Notes: a model not told the origin generated them from the sequence alone. 64,000 bases of DNA from Gliomastix tumulicola (GCA_001599755.1 BCHX01000005.1:1645922-1709921), one strand, 5' to 3'. Positions 36,031 to 47,124 are shown, numbered from the stretch's first letter. Numbers and translations are program-made.

Positions 36031-37902
36031 ATGCAGATCTTTGCTCTTCACACGGCCGGCTTTCTCGCCTTCATCCTTCGGGTAGCAGCATGCGATCCAG
36101 TGCCGCCTCCTCCAGAGCCTGAAGAGATCATCGTCTCCAAGCTCACTCTGCCTCCCGTGGTGGACTCCCAAGAGGTCGGCGCTTGCACAACAGACCTGAA
36201 CCCCAGCGGCACGGGATGCATCTTCAAGACGACCAACTTGTCTGGTGGAGGCTTCACTCCCGATGGCTCGGCTGTGTGGGCTTCCATGGACTTTGCCGGA
36301 GCTCCCTCCGCCCCTGATCCTGCGCACATCTACAACGGCACGCATCTAGTTCTCATCAAGGCTGACGGCACAACCTTCTCCAACGGTGACGCTTGGAAGT
36401 GCATCTCATGCGGTGTCCCCGAAGAGAACGGTCAGATCAACGAGGAGAAAGACCTGACTTATCCCCAAGCCTTCAGAGACGGCGTCCGTGCCTTGGCCGG
36501 CACCAACATCTTTGACTGCAGTGGCATCGATTTTGCCAGTGACGAGTGTACGCCAGACAAGGTGCACATCTACCCGATCTACTGGCAGATTACTGCCGAT
36601 GGATCAGGACCTAGCGGGGCGATTCGTGAGCTTCGTATTCACCCCGACGGCGAACACCTGGGATTCAGCTCCTTTACCACAGTTGGCCAATACGCATACA
36701 TCGGCCGAATCACCCTCAACGAAGACCCCTCCACAGGCATCCCACTGTCGCCGCGGTATGACCTATCTCAGGTAAACTTGCTAGTGTCTCCAGACCGTTC
36801 CAACATATTCAACATCGACGGAGACGTCCTCACTATCAACCACGATGGCATTGCTGTCGGCGAACTACGGAGCCTTGACGGCGATGGCTCGGAGGTCGGC
36901 TACCTCGGGGCCTCGACTGAGTCGTGCAACATAGACGTGTACGCCATTGGGCTCCAAGACGGCAAGATCCGACGCCTGACTGCACACCCGGAGTATGTTG
37001 ACCCAGTGGACATCTCTGCTCACGATGATTGGACTGTGGTGATGGATACTCGCGGGAGCAATCGACAGATGTGGATGGCCGGCATGCGTCACATTCCAGC
37101 CCTCATCGATCTTGTTGTGGCTGCCGCGGCCTCGTCCACCAGAAACAACGGGCAGCGTCGCTTCTTCCAGCCCTTCATCATCGACCGCTTTGGCGACCGT
37201 GGCACGTACTTCGGCCAGAAGGTCAACGGGGAGAGGGGAACCCCTGGAAGCGGCGATATCAACGATCCGGAGTGGAACGGCCGCGCCGATCCCAAGTGGT
37301 CGCTCCAGGGCAACCGTATCACCTACTGGGAGGCCATCACGCTTCCTCCGGCATGCGGCGGCGATAACCCGCTTCCCTGCTACGAGTCTACCGAGCCCGG
37401 TGGCCGTGACCGTCGTCTGCTGGTCGCTGATCTCGTCGAACGGCAGCCTGTCGAGCCTGATGCGCCAGTTCCATGCCCGGATGTCATCCCCTGGGCTACG
37501 CCATATATTCCAGGCAGTACTCCCCCAGTTCCTAGCTTCGTTGTGCCTGGGAATTACACGCTGTACGGGGAGCATTCCGGCCATGCCAGCGTGCAGATTA
37601 TTGAGGATCCTGCCACGTCTCTGATCGTTTCGGTGGCAGCGACGTATCACGACTACTCTGATGATGGAGTCAATATCCTCACAGGCTCGGAAGACGCGAC
37701 AAACGTACAGACGGACGGGTTGCCCTATATTGCGTGGCACTCCAGCCTTACGACTGTCGGGGAGTCACACGCGACGAAGTTGACGGGGCCTGGGGGTTTT
37801 AATTTGACTGTTGATATATTCAACAACATCTTTCAGGCAAGCGGAACGCTTACCACTACAGTTGATGGAGTCACGTACGTCCAACCGCAGAACGGGACTT
37901 AG
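36031..37902 (+). CDS. Secreted soyasaponin-hydrolase-like enzyme (Sdn1-type)
   Basis: Single exon, 623 aa. The chosen ATG starts a clear signal peptide (MQIFALHTAGFLAFILRVAA, then CDPVPPPPEPEE). I recognise the fold-wide pattern of fungal soybean saponin hydrolase as described from Neocosmospora vasinfecta and Aspergillus: CTTDLNP.GTGC near the N-terminus, PDPAHIYNGTHL, WKCISCGVPEEN, QAFRDGVRALAGTNI, RRLTAHPEYVDPVDIS, VVMDTRG..RQMWMAGMR, NDPEWNGRADPKWS, and the C-terminal TLTTTVDGVTYVQP.NGT. The repeated RRLT.HPEY..PVDIS text suggests a TolB/PD40-like beta-propeller core. Characterised members release the intact C-3 sugar chain from soyasaponin by cutting the glucuronosyl-sapogenol bond. Substrate here is inferred. 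Upstream frame to 35830 rejected because it lacks a signal peptide. Confidence 0.82.
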   Translation: MQIFALHTAGFLAFILRVAACDPVPPPPEPEEIIVSKLTLPPVVDSQEVGACTTDLNPSGTGCIFKTTNLSGGGFTPDGSAVWASMDFAGAPSAPDPAHIYNGTHLVLIKADGTTFSNGDAWKCISCGVPEENGQINEEKDLTYPQAFRDGVRALAGTNIFDCSGIDFASDECTPDKVHIYPIYWQITADGSGPSGAIRELRIHPDGEHLGFSSFTTVGQYAYIGRITLNEDPSTGIPLSPRYDLSQVNLLVSPDRSNIFNIDGDVLTINHDGIAVGELRSLDGDGSEVGYLGASTESCNIDVYAIGLQDGKIRRLTAHPEYVDPVDISAHDDWTVVMDTRGSNRQMWMAGMRHIPALIDLVVAAAASSTRNNGQRRFFQPFIIDRFGDRGTYFGQKVNGERGTPGSGDINDPEWNGRADPKWSLQGNRITYWEAITLPPACGGDNPLPCYESTEPGGRDRRLLVADLVERQPVEPDAPVPCPDVIPWATPYIPGSTPPVPSFVVPGNYTLYGEHSGHASVQIIEDPATSLIVSVAATYHDYSDDGVNILTGSEDATNVQTDGLPYIAWHSSLTTVGESHATKLTGPGGFNLTVDIFNNIFQASGTLTTTVDGVTYVQPQNGT

Positions 37903-38359
37903 TAGGAGTGATGAGGAGGCTATTGGGCCAACGTCTGGAGACATGCAAATAAGAATGTATATCGTTCGTTGACAGCCATTGGGAGCCCCAAACATTTCAA
38001 CGGAGTCTGCCTTTCATATATATGTGCCACAAGCAGATCCTCACTATCATGAATTGAAGTCTACAACATACGCGCCCGTAACCCTACCTGGCATAAACCT
38101 TCGGACAATCTATGTCTACTACTAGTAGCATTTGCCTTATGGATGTAGTAGTCCACCTGACCAAAGTTGCTACTAACTTACTACTCCCTCAGGTACTTGG
38201 TACACATGCAGATACTCCTAGTGGCTTTTTGTACCTGAACCTTACTAATAGGTAAGTCGATACTAGTGAAAGCCTAAAAAGGAGACGGCCCATGAGCCGA
38301 CGACAAGTCTCCACTCGGACTTTTCTCCCTCATTCACCTCCTTGACTTCCCAATTCGAC
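37903..38359. other. Intergenic, promoter of antiporter
   Basis: Short TACTACTAG-rich motifs around 38110-38240, no gene or repeat family recognised. Confidence 0.35.
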
Positions 38360-39549
38360 ATGGCGACAGTAGGCGAAGTTGCGTATAATGTCGCCGTATT
38401 CATCAGCACTCTGTTTCTCCTCGAATTTGGCGCGGATAAGCTCGTCGATCATGCCGCTATTGTGGCACGGCGGACTGGAGTGCCTGCGACTGTTGTCGCG
38501 CTCCTCACGGCCGGGGCTGAGTGGGAAGAGGTAAGCGTGACCTGTCCTCGACCATAAGTGTTTCCTTTCATGCCGCTGACTTGAATGATTCGGCGTTGTA
38601 GCTAGCCGTCGTCATTTCCTCCCTGGTTCAGGGTCGATCTGCCCTTGCTGTGGGCAACATTGTCGGGTCGGCCATCTCAAACATCCTCGGCGCCTTCTCC
38701 TTAGGCCTCCTTTTCTACGGCAGCCGGGAGCCAATCCAGTTTGATAGAAGCGCTCGGGTCTATTCTTTGATTTTGGTAGTCATCACCACACTTGTCGTGC
38801 CTGCGGCGTACTTCTCCAACGGTCTTGTGTGGCAGATCTATGGGTCCCTGTTGATCGCGCTCTTCGTCGTCTACGTCGTGTCTGTGGCCTGGGCCATCCG
38901 CAGGAGCATCCTCGCTGCGCCTGAAGACTCGGACGACGAAGATGGTGACGGTGGCAGCGTCTCAGAATCGGCTTGCACATCCAACGATGGAGAGACAGAC
39001 CCTCTGCTTCAGACAACAGGCGATCTCCCAGCGTCTGGATCACAGACACCAAGGAGGACAACCCATAGGCAACACCGCAGTGTCGGCTACCATGTGCTGC
39101 ATCTCCTCTTTGGCTTTCTAGCCACATGTCTCGCTGGGTATATTCTATCTCACGCCGCCATCAACATCACCAGCGCCACCGGCATGTCAGACGCCCTCTT
39201 CGGAGTCGTCATCCTCGCCATCGCGACCACCCTACCCGAGAAGTTTGTAGCAGTCATGAGCGGGAACCGTGGGCAAGCAGGCATCCTCGTGGCCAACACG
39301 GTCGGGAGCAACATCTTCCTGCTCTCCCTGTGTCTGGGGATCGTCATGCTGGGTGCTGTTTCAGGGGAGATTGGCAAGGGAATCGGTGTGCCAGAGCTTG
39401 CCTTTCTCTGGGGCTCGACGCTTGCTCTGGCTGCGGCTGTGTGGTTTGGGGAGCGTTCTCCTCGGTTGATTGGGGCGGTCATGGTCATCGCCTATGCTGT
39501 GTTTATCGTGCTAGAATTTCTTGTTTTTGACGGCACCCACGCGTCCTAA
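38360..39549 (+). CDS. Ca2+/cation antiporter (CaCA family)
   Basis: Exons 38360-38530 and 38602-39549 (intron GTAAGC...TTGTAG, phase 0), 372 aa. Two inverted halves with alpha-repeats: alpha-1 GAEWEELAVVISSLVQGRS...GNIVGSAISNILGAF and alpha-2 TTLPEKFVAVMSGN followed by ANTVGSNIFLLSLCLGI. About ten hydrophobic segments, with an acidic cytoplasmic loop (about residues 170-200, EDSDDEDGDGG) between the halves. Alpha-1 has GAEWEE where many members have GxSxPE, so the two cation-binding acidic residues are present but the Pro is not; alpha-2 is canonical. Family role: Na+ or H+/Ca2+ exchange across an internal or plasma membrane. Confidence 0.85.
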
Positions 39550-40042
39550 TTGTAACCTTTGATTCACTCACTGTTCAGTAATGATGGCGCTTGGTTGGAT
39601 GAAGTACATGACAATGAGCGGCCTTGCTTTCGTTGCCTGAAAACTTGCCAGAGACTGCACGCCTTGATAAGTCAGGTAACTGGACAGCTACGAGTTTCCT
39701 GGCCCCCTTGTGAGCATAAACAAAACATGAAAAGCAAGGTGCATCATATTTTTATCAGTGTAGCATCAAAAAACGCAATGACAAGCGGTACGTACTCCTC
39801 AATCACTCCTCAGTCAGACGTCATATGGCAGGAGGGAGTGCCCAAACCGCTTAGGTAATCGAAGCTCCCTACCTTTCTTTTCGCACAACACCCTCTTTCA
39901 CTTTTTAGGGTTTCCTTACATTCGCACACGCGTTCCCTCCTTCACCAACGAGTTGCCGCCCCAGCCTTCTTCCATCACTTCTCCTTCCATCACTTCTCCT
40001 TTCATCCCTTCCATCGCCTCGCCTTCCATCGCCTCGCCTTCC
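39550..40042. other. Intergenic, nothing recognised
   Basis: 3' of the antiporter and 5' of the next gene. A CTTCCATC/CTCGCC microrepeat at about 39965-40060 (encoding repeated Ser-Pro in the frame that runs into the next gene from a TTG) leads into the ATG at 40043. Confidence 0.35.
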
Positions 40043-41295
40043 ATGGCTTCTCCTTCCACGCCGCCCTCGGCACCCAGTGGCAGTCCCTTCCAGAAGAAAG
40101 TAGATCCTCAATCCATCTATGGCTTGATGCGCCAAAACCCCGGAGAGCGTTTTTACGTTCCTCCAATTAGCTGGACATCGCTACACCTCGATCTCCTTGA
40201 TTGCCATTTTGTCGAGCGTCAAAGTATCCCCGGCGCCACAGCCGTTGAGAATTCCACCGAGAAGAGTAAGTCTGAGGCGCCGCCGCCACCAAGGAGTAAG
40301 AAAAGGATGAGCAAGCTAACGACGCGCGGTCGATCTGCTAGACGGCGGAAGTGGCCTCTCGTCGCCTGATTCCTGCACATACGCCGATGCGGAGGCGATT
40401 GCCAAGATCAAAGGCTCGTTTATTAAGATAAGGACCACTGGCGTGGATAGGAACCGGGAGATGCACATGAGACATTTTCTCGGGCGTCATGGGCTTCCTC
40501 CATTTACGTACGCAGTCCCTCTTCCGCATTGTTTTCTTTTTTTCCCCCTCTGCCCCATCTTCCCAATCGTCCTCCTTTACTGACGATCAAAAGTGTATGG
40601 TCTAGGTCGGTTCCCATCTGGTTTGGAGGGAAGGCGGTCGAATGGGTACATACGCACGGAATGTTCTGTCTACCGCAGGAGAATGTTCCAAGCGTAGCAT
40701 TCATGGACTTCCGTCCCCTTCAGGAGTATCGCAGGCAGGCCATCGCGAAGCCAGGCCCCCGCTACAACCAGACTCCGCCCGCTGTTCGTCGGAGGAACAT
40801 CACCTGGCGTCGCACGGTTCCTAGCAACCCAACAGAGGATCCATTTCTCGTCGCCGTCCTGATCTCGATGGCTCAGGCACAGCGCTACAGGATCATCATC
40901 GACAACGAAGGCAGTGAGCAAGCCTCAACAGATGGAGCGTCGTCGAGTAACGATGAGCCCAACTCGCCAGCCGCCTCGTCGTCGACGGGGGCTGTACCGA
41001 CCGACGAAAAGACCTCTTACAAGGTGCGCAACTCCTGACCTATGTGACCCCTCCAGTAAGAATAGATGGCTAACTCACACGCTTTTTCCCCCTCCAGGTC
41101 TATGTCATTGCCCATTCCCCCGACTTTCTCCACTTCTTCAGGGCCACAATCGAGGAATCTTTCCTCGACCGACTTGAGCAACCATCGGTCTATTTTCCCA
41201 GCCAGCCACTTCATGTCGAATACACCAGGATCCCATTGGAGGGTGATGACGGAATACAACCAATGAGAGATGCATTTTCTGTCATGTTGAACTAG
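40043..41295 (+). CDS. Hypothetical fungal protein, 338 aa, four exons
   Basis: Exons 40043-40265, 40342-40507, 40594-41023, 41098-41295; all introns GT-AG with matching phases (GTAAGT...CTAG, GTACGC...AAAAG, GTGCGC...TCCAG). Start is the first in-frame ATG; upstream frame continues only to TTG. N-terminus Ser/Pro-rich, then a globular region (QSIYGLMRQNPGERFYVPP), KIRTTGVDRNREMHMRHFLG, VPIWFGGKAVEWVHTHGMF, an acidic Ser-rich linker just before the last intron, and a compact C-terminal exon (KVYVIAHSPDFLHFFRATI). No signal peptide, membrane segment or domain I can name. The regular exon structure argues it is a real, expressed gene. Confidence 0.7.
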
Positions 41296-41972
41296 CTGCT
41301 TGATAGCATTACCCCATTGGACGGACGGCGGGATTGAAGGACTACATCGGATGAGATATGTATTCTCTATCAAGTTAAATTAGCTAGATAGCAGTACCAA
41401 GAATCCCTGCCGAAATACCAGCATCAGAGCAAAAGATCAGGACCCATGCCCAATTGTGACCCAAGGCAAGATTCGGTGGATGAAGCCGCAAACTCGTGCA
41501 CCTGGTGAAGCCTTTGATAGCCACCCCGTCTGTACCAGTTGAAACGAAAGGGGAACATAGCCATTTTACAAGGTTGCTGCGCTGGGGGCTGGGCGGTATT
41601 ATCTGTGAGGTGACAATCAGCGGCCGTATGTGTGCCTTGAAAGTAGTAGTAAGTGCGTGCCCATGTATTTTTAACTATAGGATTCGGGGGCTGACTAGGT
41701 ACCTAGTAGGGAGTTTCTGGAATGCACAGGCCCCAGAGGAGACGCGTTACTGGGCTGTTTAGCGAGAGTGCCAGGATGCATCTCTACTTAAAGCAATTCG
41801 GCGCGCGCGACGGAACGGTTCCCATACCCCATCCAGCCTCATCCTGATCCAAAGTCATTCCGCAATGCTGCGTTGAATCTGTATGTCCTTCTTCTCCGAC
41901 GAGGGCAAAATACTCTGCTATTGTGTTCGAGAACGACTCCCGAGTCCGACAGGCCTCATGCTCCTGAAGTTC
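41296..41972. other. Intergenic, nothing recognised
   Basis: No supported gene. Short frames only. Confidence 0.3.
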
Positions 41973-42150
41973 TCGAGGGTCAGCTAGATCTCCTCTGGCT
42001 TGCCGGTTTCTTTATCATGCCGCTACAGACTACGGATTGAGAAGACGACAGCGAATTTGGTACATCTATTGGATCTCGTCTGCTCGTGGCATGTTGTGTG
42101 TGTTTCCCAAGCAGGTACAGGCGAAGGCAGGTTGGAGAGATCACCTAGAC
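41973..42150 (-). pseudogene. APH-family relic, copy A
   Basis: About 180 bp clearly similar to 44307-44488 in the same orientation (shared plus-strand text CTCCTCTGGCTTGCCGGT, TGGTACATCTATT, TTTCCCAAGCAGG, GAAGGCAGGTTGGA). The minus strand matches the coding sense of copy B (APH C-terminal region) but is more decayed. Confidence 0.6.
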
Positions 42151-42604
42151 CCAAGCAAAGTTTCAGTTAAACCCATCGAAACAATTAAGATAAGCTTTTG
42201 CGCGGACGGAAGAGGGTGCAAGACTCGAGGGTTTGGTGCCCTGGTACTCATGGCTGACGTAATATCGTTCAGTTGCGGAATACTCGGCGGGTTAAGCCGT
42301 GAAAGGGAGAGAGTGATGCGTGGGCCGGCAACGCACGAGACGAGACGCGACACCCGAAGAGAGGTCCGCGCCGTCAGAATGAGACTACCTCGTAACCTCC
42401 CATAGCGATGCGTTTTACGAATTGCTCGCCTCGATCACTATGCAGACTGAGAGGGGCTCACAGCTGTCCTTTCTTCTTGACCGGGATGCGATGTCATGCT
42501 ACCGCAGTCAAACAGCCGCCAGCATAGAGCAGCACATCCTCGCATCTTACAACACCTAGCTGACCGTCCATCGCCATTCTCACCAAGGATAGCCTGCTAA
42601 TGTC
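42151..42604. other. Intergenic, nothing recognised
   Basis: 3' flank of the SRPK-like kinase. No gene or repeat recognised beyond the adjacent APH relic. Confidence 0.3.
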
Positions 42605-44133
42605 TCATTGTTGATTTTCTTCACACCTTTCAAGAGCAGGGACCGCCCACTTAACCATCCACTCAGACGCCAAAACCTCCGCAGCATTTGGTCGCTTCTC
42701 TGGCCTGAATGCTAGCATACGCCGCATCAAGTCAAGGATCGCCGCCGTCTCCTCGGGCCCAAATTCCTTCAGCTTATCATCCCGCCGGTACTTTTGGATG
42801 CCCTCCTCGAAGGCCTCGTGCATCGGCGGGAAGTCCCATCCCTGTCGCACACCCTCGTCGTCAAAGTAGCTGGAGCGCGCCTCCCAACCCGCCAGCCACT
42901 CCTGAGGCATAGGGCCAAGAACATCGATTCTCTGGGCGGCCACCCCGTTTTCCGTCTGGAAGTCACTGCTAAACAGGGCCTTCATGCCCAGGATCTCCCA
43001 GATGGCGACAGCCAACCCCCATATGTCTGCTGACAAGCCAAGCGGGGAGCGAGGCTGGAAGAGGCACTCCGGAGGCCGCGCGAAGAGTGGTGTGTGGCAG
43101 TCTTCCCCTAGACGCTCTTCGTGACGGGGTGAAAATGCTTCCCCAAAGTCGCTCAGAAATATCCCGGTCTTCACGTCGGCTTCAGTAAACTCGTTGGCAA
43201 ACTTGCCAAGCCAGACGGGCAGGACTGCCTTCTGCGGCACGTTAGGCGGCAGCGGCCTCTTATCTGCACGGATGATAGGGCGTTCTTCAGGCTTTCCGTA
43301 CTGTTGCTGGAACTGCTCTACCGACATGGAATCGAAATTGCTGGGTAGCTTGACCAGAATGTTCCGAAGATGAATATCTGCCGTAAGTCCGATTCATCAG
43401 CCTACTAGAGTTATCCTGGCATGAAGTCATCACACGTACCGCCGTGAGCGTATCCCTTAGAGTGAATGTATGCAACAGAGTGTGCAAGGGACGCTGCTAG
43501 AGCTCGAGCAATGCTGGTGGGGAAAAGTCTGGAGTAGGACGCCGCATGGAGATTAGAACGCGCAGGCAGGGTGACGAAGCATCTGTGCTCTCCATTGGCT
43601 CCTTTGACCGCAAACTCATCAAGGAGGGTCGGGATGGAAGCCCTCCCTCTATGGAACGCAGGAGTTGGCGGAAGGGAAGATGATGCAGATTCAGGGCTGG
43701 TCAGCTGTCGGAGTACTTCTACCTCTCGCGGAGGAGAGTCGGCCCGAGCGACTTTGACAGCCACATATCGCCCGAGCTGGCGATCGCGAGCGAGCCATAC
43801 GGTCGAGTATCCTCCGTGTCCCAGCTTGTCGATGACGAGATATCTGCTATTTGACAGAACATCTCCCACGCTAATTGGATGATAGCCACCAGGTCTGTAG
43901 TTTTCTAGTTCTTCGGCACCGTCGATCGGCTCGTACTCAAAGATACTGCTCCCCTCAGCGAACTCATATTCAAAAACTGGAAAAGCCATGGCTGGCCGAG
44001 TTGAAAATCGGCGGTTGTAACTGGAAGACGCTGATAGAAGTGAGACGGCCCGCGCTTGCCGTTTTGTGGGGTGAAAAAGTTGTGTTGTAGACACAGGCGA
44101 CCAAGTTGCTCTGCAAGCTTGTTTAAAAGACAT
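42605..44133 (-). CDS. SRPK-like serine/threonine protein kinase
   Basis: Exons 44133-43440 and 43377-42605 (intron 62 bp, GTACGT...GGCAG), 488 aa. Splicing creates HGDIHLRNIL across the junction, the catalytic loop with Asp232; upstream are the glycine loop KLGHGGYSTVWLARD and VAVKVA (ATP Lys); downstream FLSDFGEAF (DFG) and APE-like ARPPECL, then RMLAFRPEKRPNA. The N-terminus resembles other fungal SRPK-like kinases with an RRFSTRPA segment, a possible mitochondrial-type leader; an alternative ATG at 43989 would drop it. The large insert of SR-protein kinases between catalytic loop and DFG (about 60 residues here) is present. The open frame continues upstream only because it fuses with the APH relic. 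Confidence 0.88.
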
Positions 44134-44490
44134 CGCCGATACCAGCAGGGCTGAGATGATGAATGCTGCGTGCAGATGGGAGCCCGATTCGTCATCCAGG
44201 ATGTATTGTCGGCAGAGGTCGTGATGCACAAGTATGATTAGCTCGGTGATGTCTTCAGGGAAGAACTTGGCGATGTGCGGGCGCAGCCTCGTGAGTATAG
44301 ACAGCGCTATTTTGAGGTCGGCTGGACCTCCTCTGGCTTGCCGGTCTCTGTATTGTGCTGCTGCGAGCTCCGAATTGAGAAGGTGATAGCGAAGCTGGTA
44401 CATCTATTAGATCTCATCCATCTTCAGCCTGTTATGTGTTTCCCAAGCAGGCATAGCCGAAGGCAGGTTGGAAAGATCCTTGGGTAGTGA
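44134..44490 (-). pseudogene. APH-family relic, copy B
   Basis: Minus-strand frame with MPAWETHNRLKMDEI, then TAA TAG, then MYQLRYHLLNSELAAAQYRD, RQARGGPADLKIALS and VHHDLCRQYILDDESG. These match the C-terminal half of fungal APH-like phosphotransferases, with the Brenner-loop equivalent altered and two consecutive stops inside. No N-terminal half is found upstream; the frame runs into the kinase start. A truncated, dead gene. Confidence 0.65.
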
Positions 44491-45329
44491 TGCCCTCCAC
44501 GGTGTCATTGATCAGGAATAATTCAAGAGCTCCCAGCGTAAAATCGACACAACTGAAGAACCGAGAAGCTCAATGTTATAGAATACTCCCTCGAGGATGG
44601 CATGCAGTCGAGTAAGTAGTTGAGTTATGAGACCATACAGTTTGGGTGTGTATGTAGCGTAGGTAAGTTTTTCTTCAACTATATGGATGGACGAGAGGTG
44701 TTGGACAGAAAGTGTCACGGGATTCGTCACGTGCCGAGCGTACAGGTGGGTTACGTTGAGACTACAGGGGAAGTCGGCCCGGATGAAGGCTCTGTTGTTG
44801 ATAAAGTGGCACAACGCCGTAATTTTCCCTTGTAATTGATCAATACTATCTAGAGTAATCAATCCAATGCTCTATTCTGCATCAGAAGCGGATTCCGTAA
44901 CAGAAAGAAAGACGTTGAGATTGGGCTGTCCGTATCGTGGGGCTTTTTGTGTCGTGTGGCCCCTGATCGTCGCTTGAGCGCCTCTTGGGGCTGACCAAGT
45001 AGATCCTGTGGCTTGTGCTATTACCCGAACGGGCACTAACCCAAACGACGGTGAGGCTGGAATTCAAAACAATGTGTCCTCTATCCCCTGCCAATCCTCC
45101 CATCATATCTGTCAAGGGCAGGGTAATTGGCTGTCATGGATCAGCCACTGAGTCAATTGAGAAGCCTGCTGGGGGCTTCTCATGTTCCAACTTCCCGGTC
45201 GCGCTCCTTGATTGATAGGGTGCGTTGATACTTCTCGGATTATTCTTGGCAGCGTCTTGTTTTCTATAGTTGTGCCTGTCCGACCACCTACATTCGCTAC
45301 GTTCGAGTCCCCTCCGGTTTCTCCTCGAC
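44491..45329. other. Intergenic, nothing firmly recognised
   Basis: A 116-codon minus-strand frame at 44512-44862 begins only with TTG and shows no family features. Promoter of the GH47 gene lies at the right. Confidence 0.3.
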
Positions 45330-47124
45330 ATGGCTCCGCGACGGTCGCGCCTCGTGCTGGTCACGGGGGCTGTCATCGCCCTGCTCCTCGTCTGGCACCT
45401 CAGAGCCTCATGGTCCAGATCCAGTGTGCCGTTCATACCAAGCAGCTACGACTGGTCCACCCTCGAACAGTTCCACCCTCCAACCGACATCAAACCCCTG
45501 CCGACCAATCCCAGGGGACGCCTCCCCCGTGTCCAAGCCGAGCCGAGCGCGTTCAGGCACGACGAGACGACCGAGCGGCGACGCAATGCCGTACGAGACG
45601 AGTTTATACGCAGCTACCGATCCTACAAGGAGTATGCCTGGATGAAGGACGAGGTCACGCCCCTCACGGCAGGTTGGAAGAATACCTTTGGGGGCTGGGC
45701 CGCCACGCTCGTCGACTCGCTCGACACGCTCTGGATCATGGACCTGAAAGCAGACTTCTACGACGCCGCCGCGGGGGCCGCTTCTATAGACTGGAGCGCC
45801 ACCGAGGACGGCGCGGCGAACGTCTTTGAGACGACCATCCGTCATCTCGGCGGTCTCCTGAGCGCGTACGATCTCAGCCGCGAGCCCGCTCTGCTCCGCA
45901 AAGCCCACGAGCTTGGCGAGATGCTCTACGTGGCCTTCGACACGCCGAACCGCCTTCCGGGCTTCTGGCTCAACTACAAGGACGCCCGGAACGGCCGCCA
46001 GGTGGCAGGCACGCACGACCCTTCGGCCTCGCCGGGCTCGCTGACGCTCGAGATGACGAGGCTGTCGCAGCTGACGGGCGACGCCAAGTTCTACGACGCG
46101 GCGGACCGCGTGACGCGGTTCCTGGAGAGGGTGCAGCACGACTCGAGCCTGCCGGGCATGTGGCCCGTGTCGCTAGACTTCCGGAACGAACGCATCAGGG
46201 ACGCGACGTTCTCGCTCGGCGCGCTCGCGGACTCGCTGTACGAGTACCTGCCCAAGATGCACGCGCTTCTCGGCGGTGCTGACCCGACGTACGAGAAGAT
46301 GTACCGCGCCGCCGCCGACGCCGCGCAGAACCTGCTCTTCCGCCCGATGCTTCCCGACGGCAGCCCGGACGTGCTGTTTGCCGGCGATGTGCGCATCAAC
46401 GGCGACCGACGTGATCTCGTCCCCGAGGGCCAGCACCTCACGTGCTTCGCCGGCGGCATGTACGCCCTCGGCGGCCGGCTGCTCTCGAACGAGGACCACG
46501 TCGCCATCGGCGCCCGCCTCGCGCGCGGCTGCGGCTGGGCGTACGCGTCCTTCCCCACGGGCGTCATGCCCGAGATCTTTGGGCTGATCCCCTGTGACCG
46601 TGACCGTGACCGTTACCGCGACCGTGACCGCGACCGCGGCCGCAGACTCGACCCCTGCGCGTGGGACGAGGCCCGCTGGCAGCGGGAGGGGGACCACAAG
46701 CTCCCCCTGGGCTTCAAGCACGCGCGGGACACGCGGTACATCCTGCGGCCCGAGGCCATCGAGAGCATCTTCATCATGTACCGGCTGACGGGCCACCGGG
46801 AGTGGCAGGACATGGCGTGGACGATGTTTGAGGCGATCAAGGCTGTCACGGCGACCGAGGTGGCCAATGCGGCGATCAAGGATGTGAGGGATCCGAAGTC
46901 TGCCAAGATGGACTCGATGGAGGTGAGTCATGACCATCAATCACTGGATGGATGGATGGATAGATGTACTTTGCGGGAACGTGGTGGCTAATGATGCTTG
47001 CTTGCAGAGTTTCTGGCTTGCCGAGACGTTGAAATACTTCTACCTCATCTTCTCGCCCCCGAACCTCATCAGTCTAGACGAATACGTCTTCAACACCGAG
47101 GCGCACCCGTTAAAGAGGGCATGA
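45330..47124 (+). CDS. GH47 alpha-1,2-mannosidase, type II membrane protein
   Basis: Exons 45330-46922 and 47008-47124 (intron GTGAGT...TTGCAG, phase 0), 569 aa. Short basic N-terminus then one hydrophobic anchor (LVLVTGAVIALLLVWHL), as in ER/Golgi mannosidases. The (alpha/alpha)7 barrel motifs are in order: GGWAATLVDSLDTLWIM, LEMTRLSQLTGD, FAGGMYALGG, LRPEAIESIFIMYRLTG, and the Ca2+-binding Thr in EYVFNTEAHP in the small last exon. It would trim mannose from N-glycans. Odd: a tandem hexamer (CGTGAC-type, 46593-46648) adds an Asp-Arg repeat (about residues 422-440) between IPCDR and LDPCAWDE, a region that is a short loop in relatives. Very GC-rich coding sequence. Confidence 0.93.

Noticed and set aside
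44512..44862. 116-codon minus-strand frame
   Set aside because: No ATG start, no recognisable motif, low coding character.
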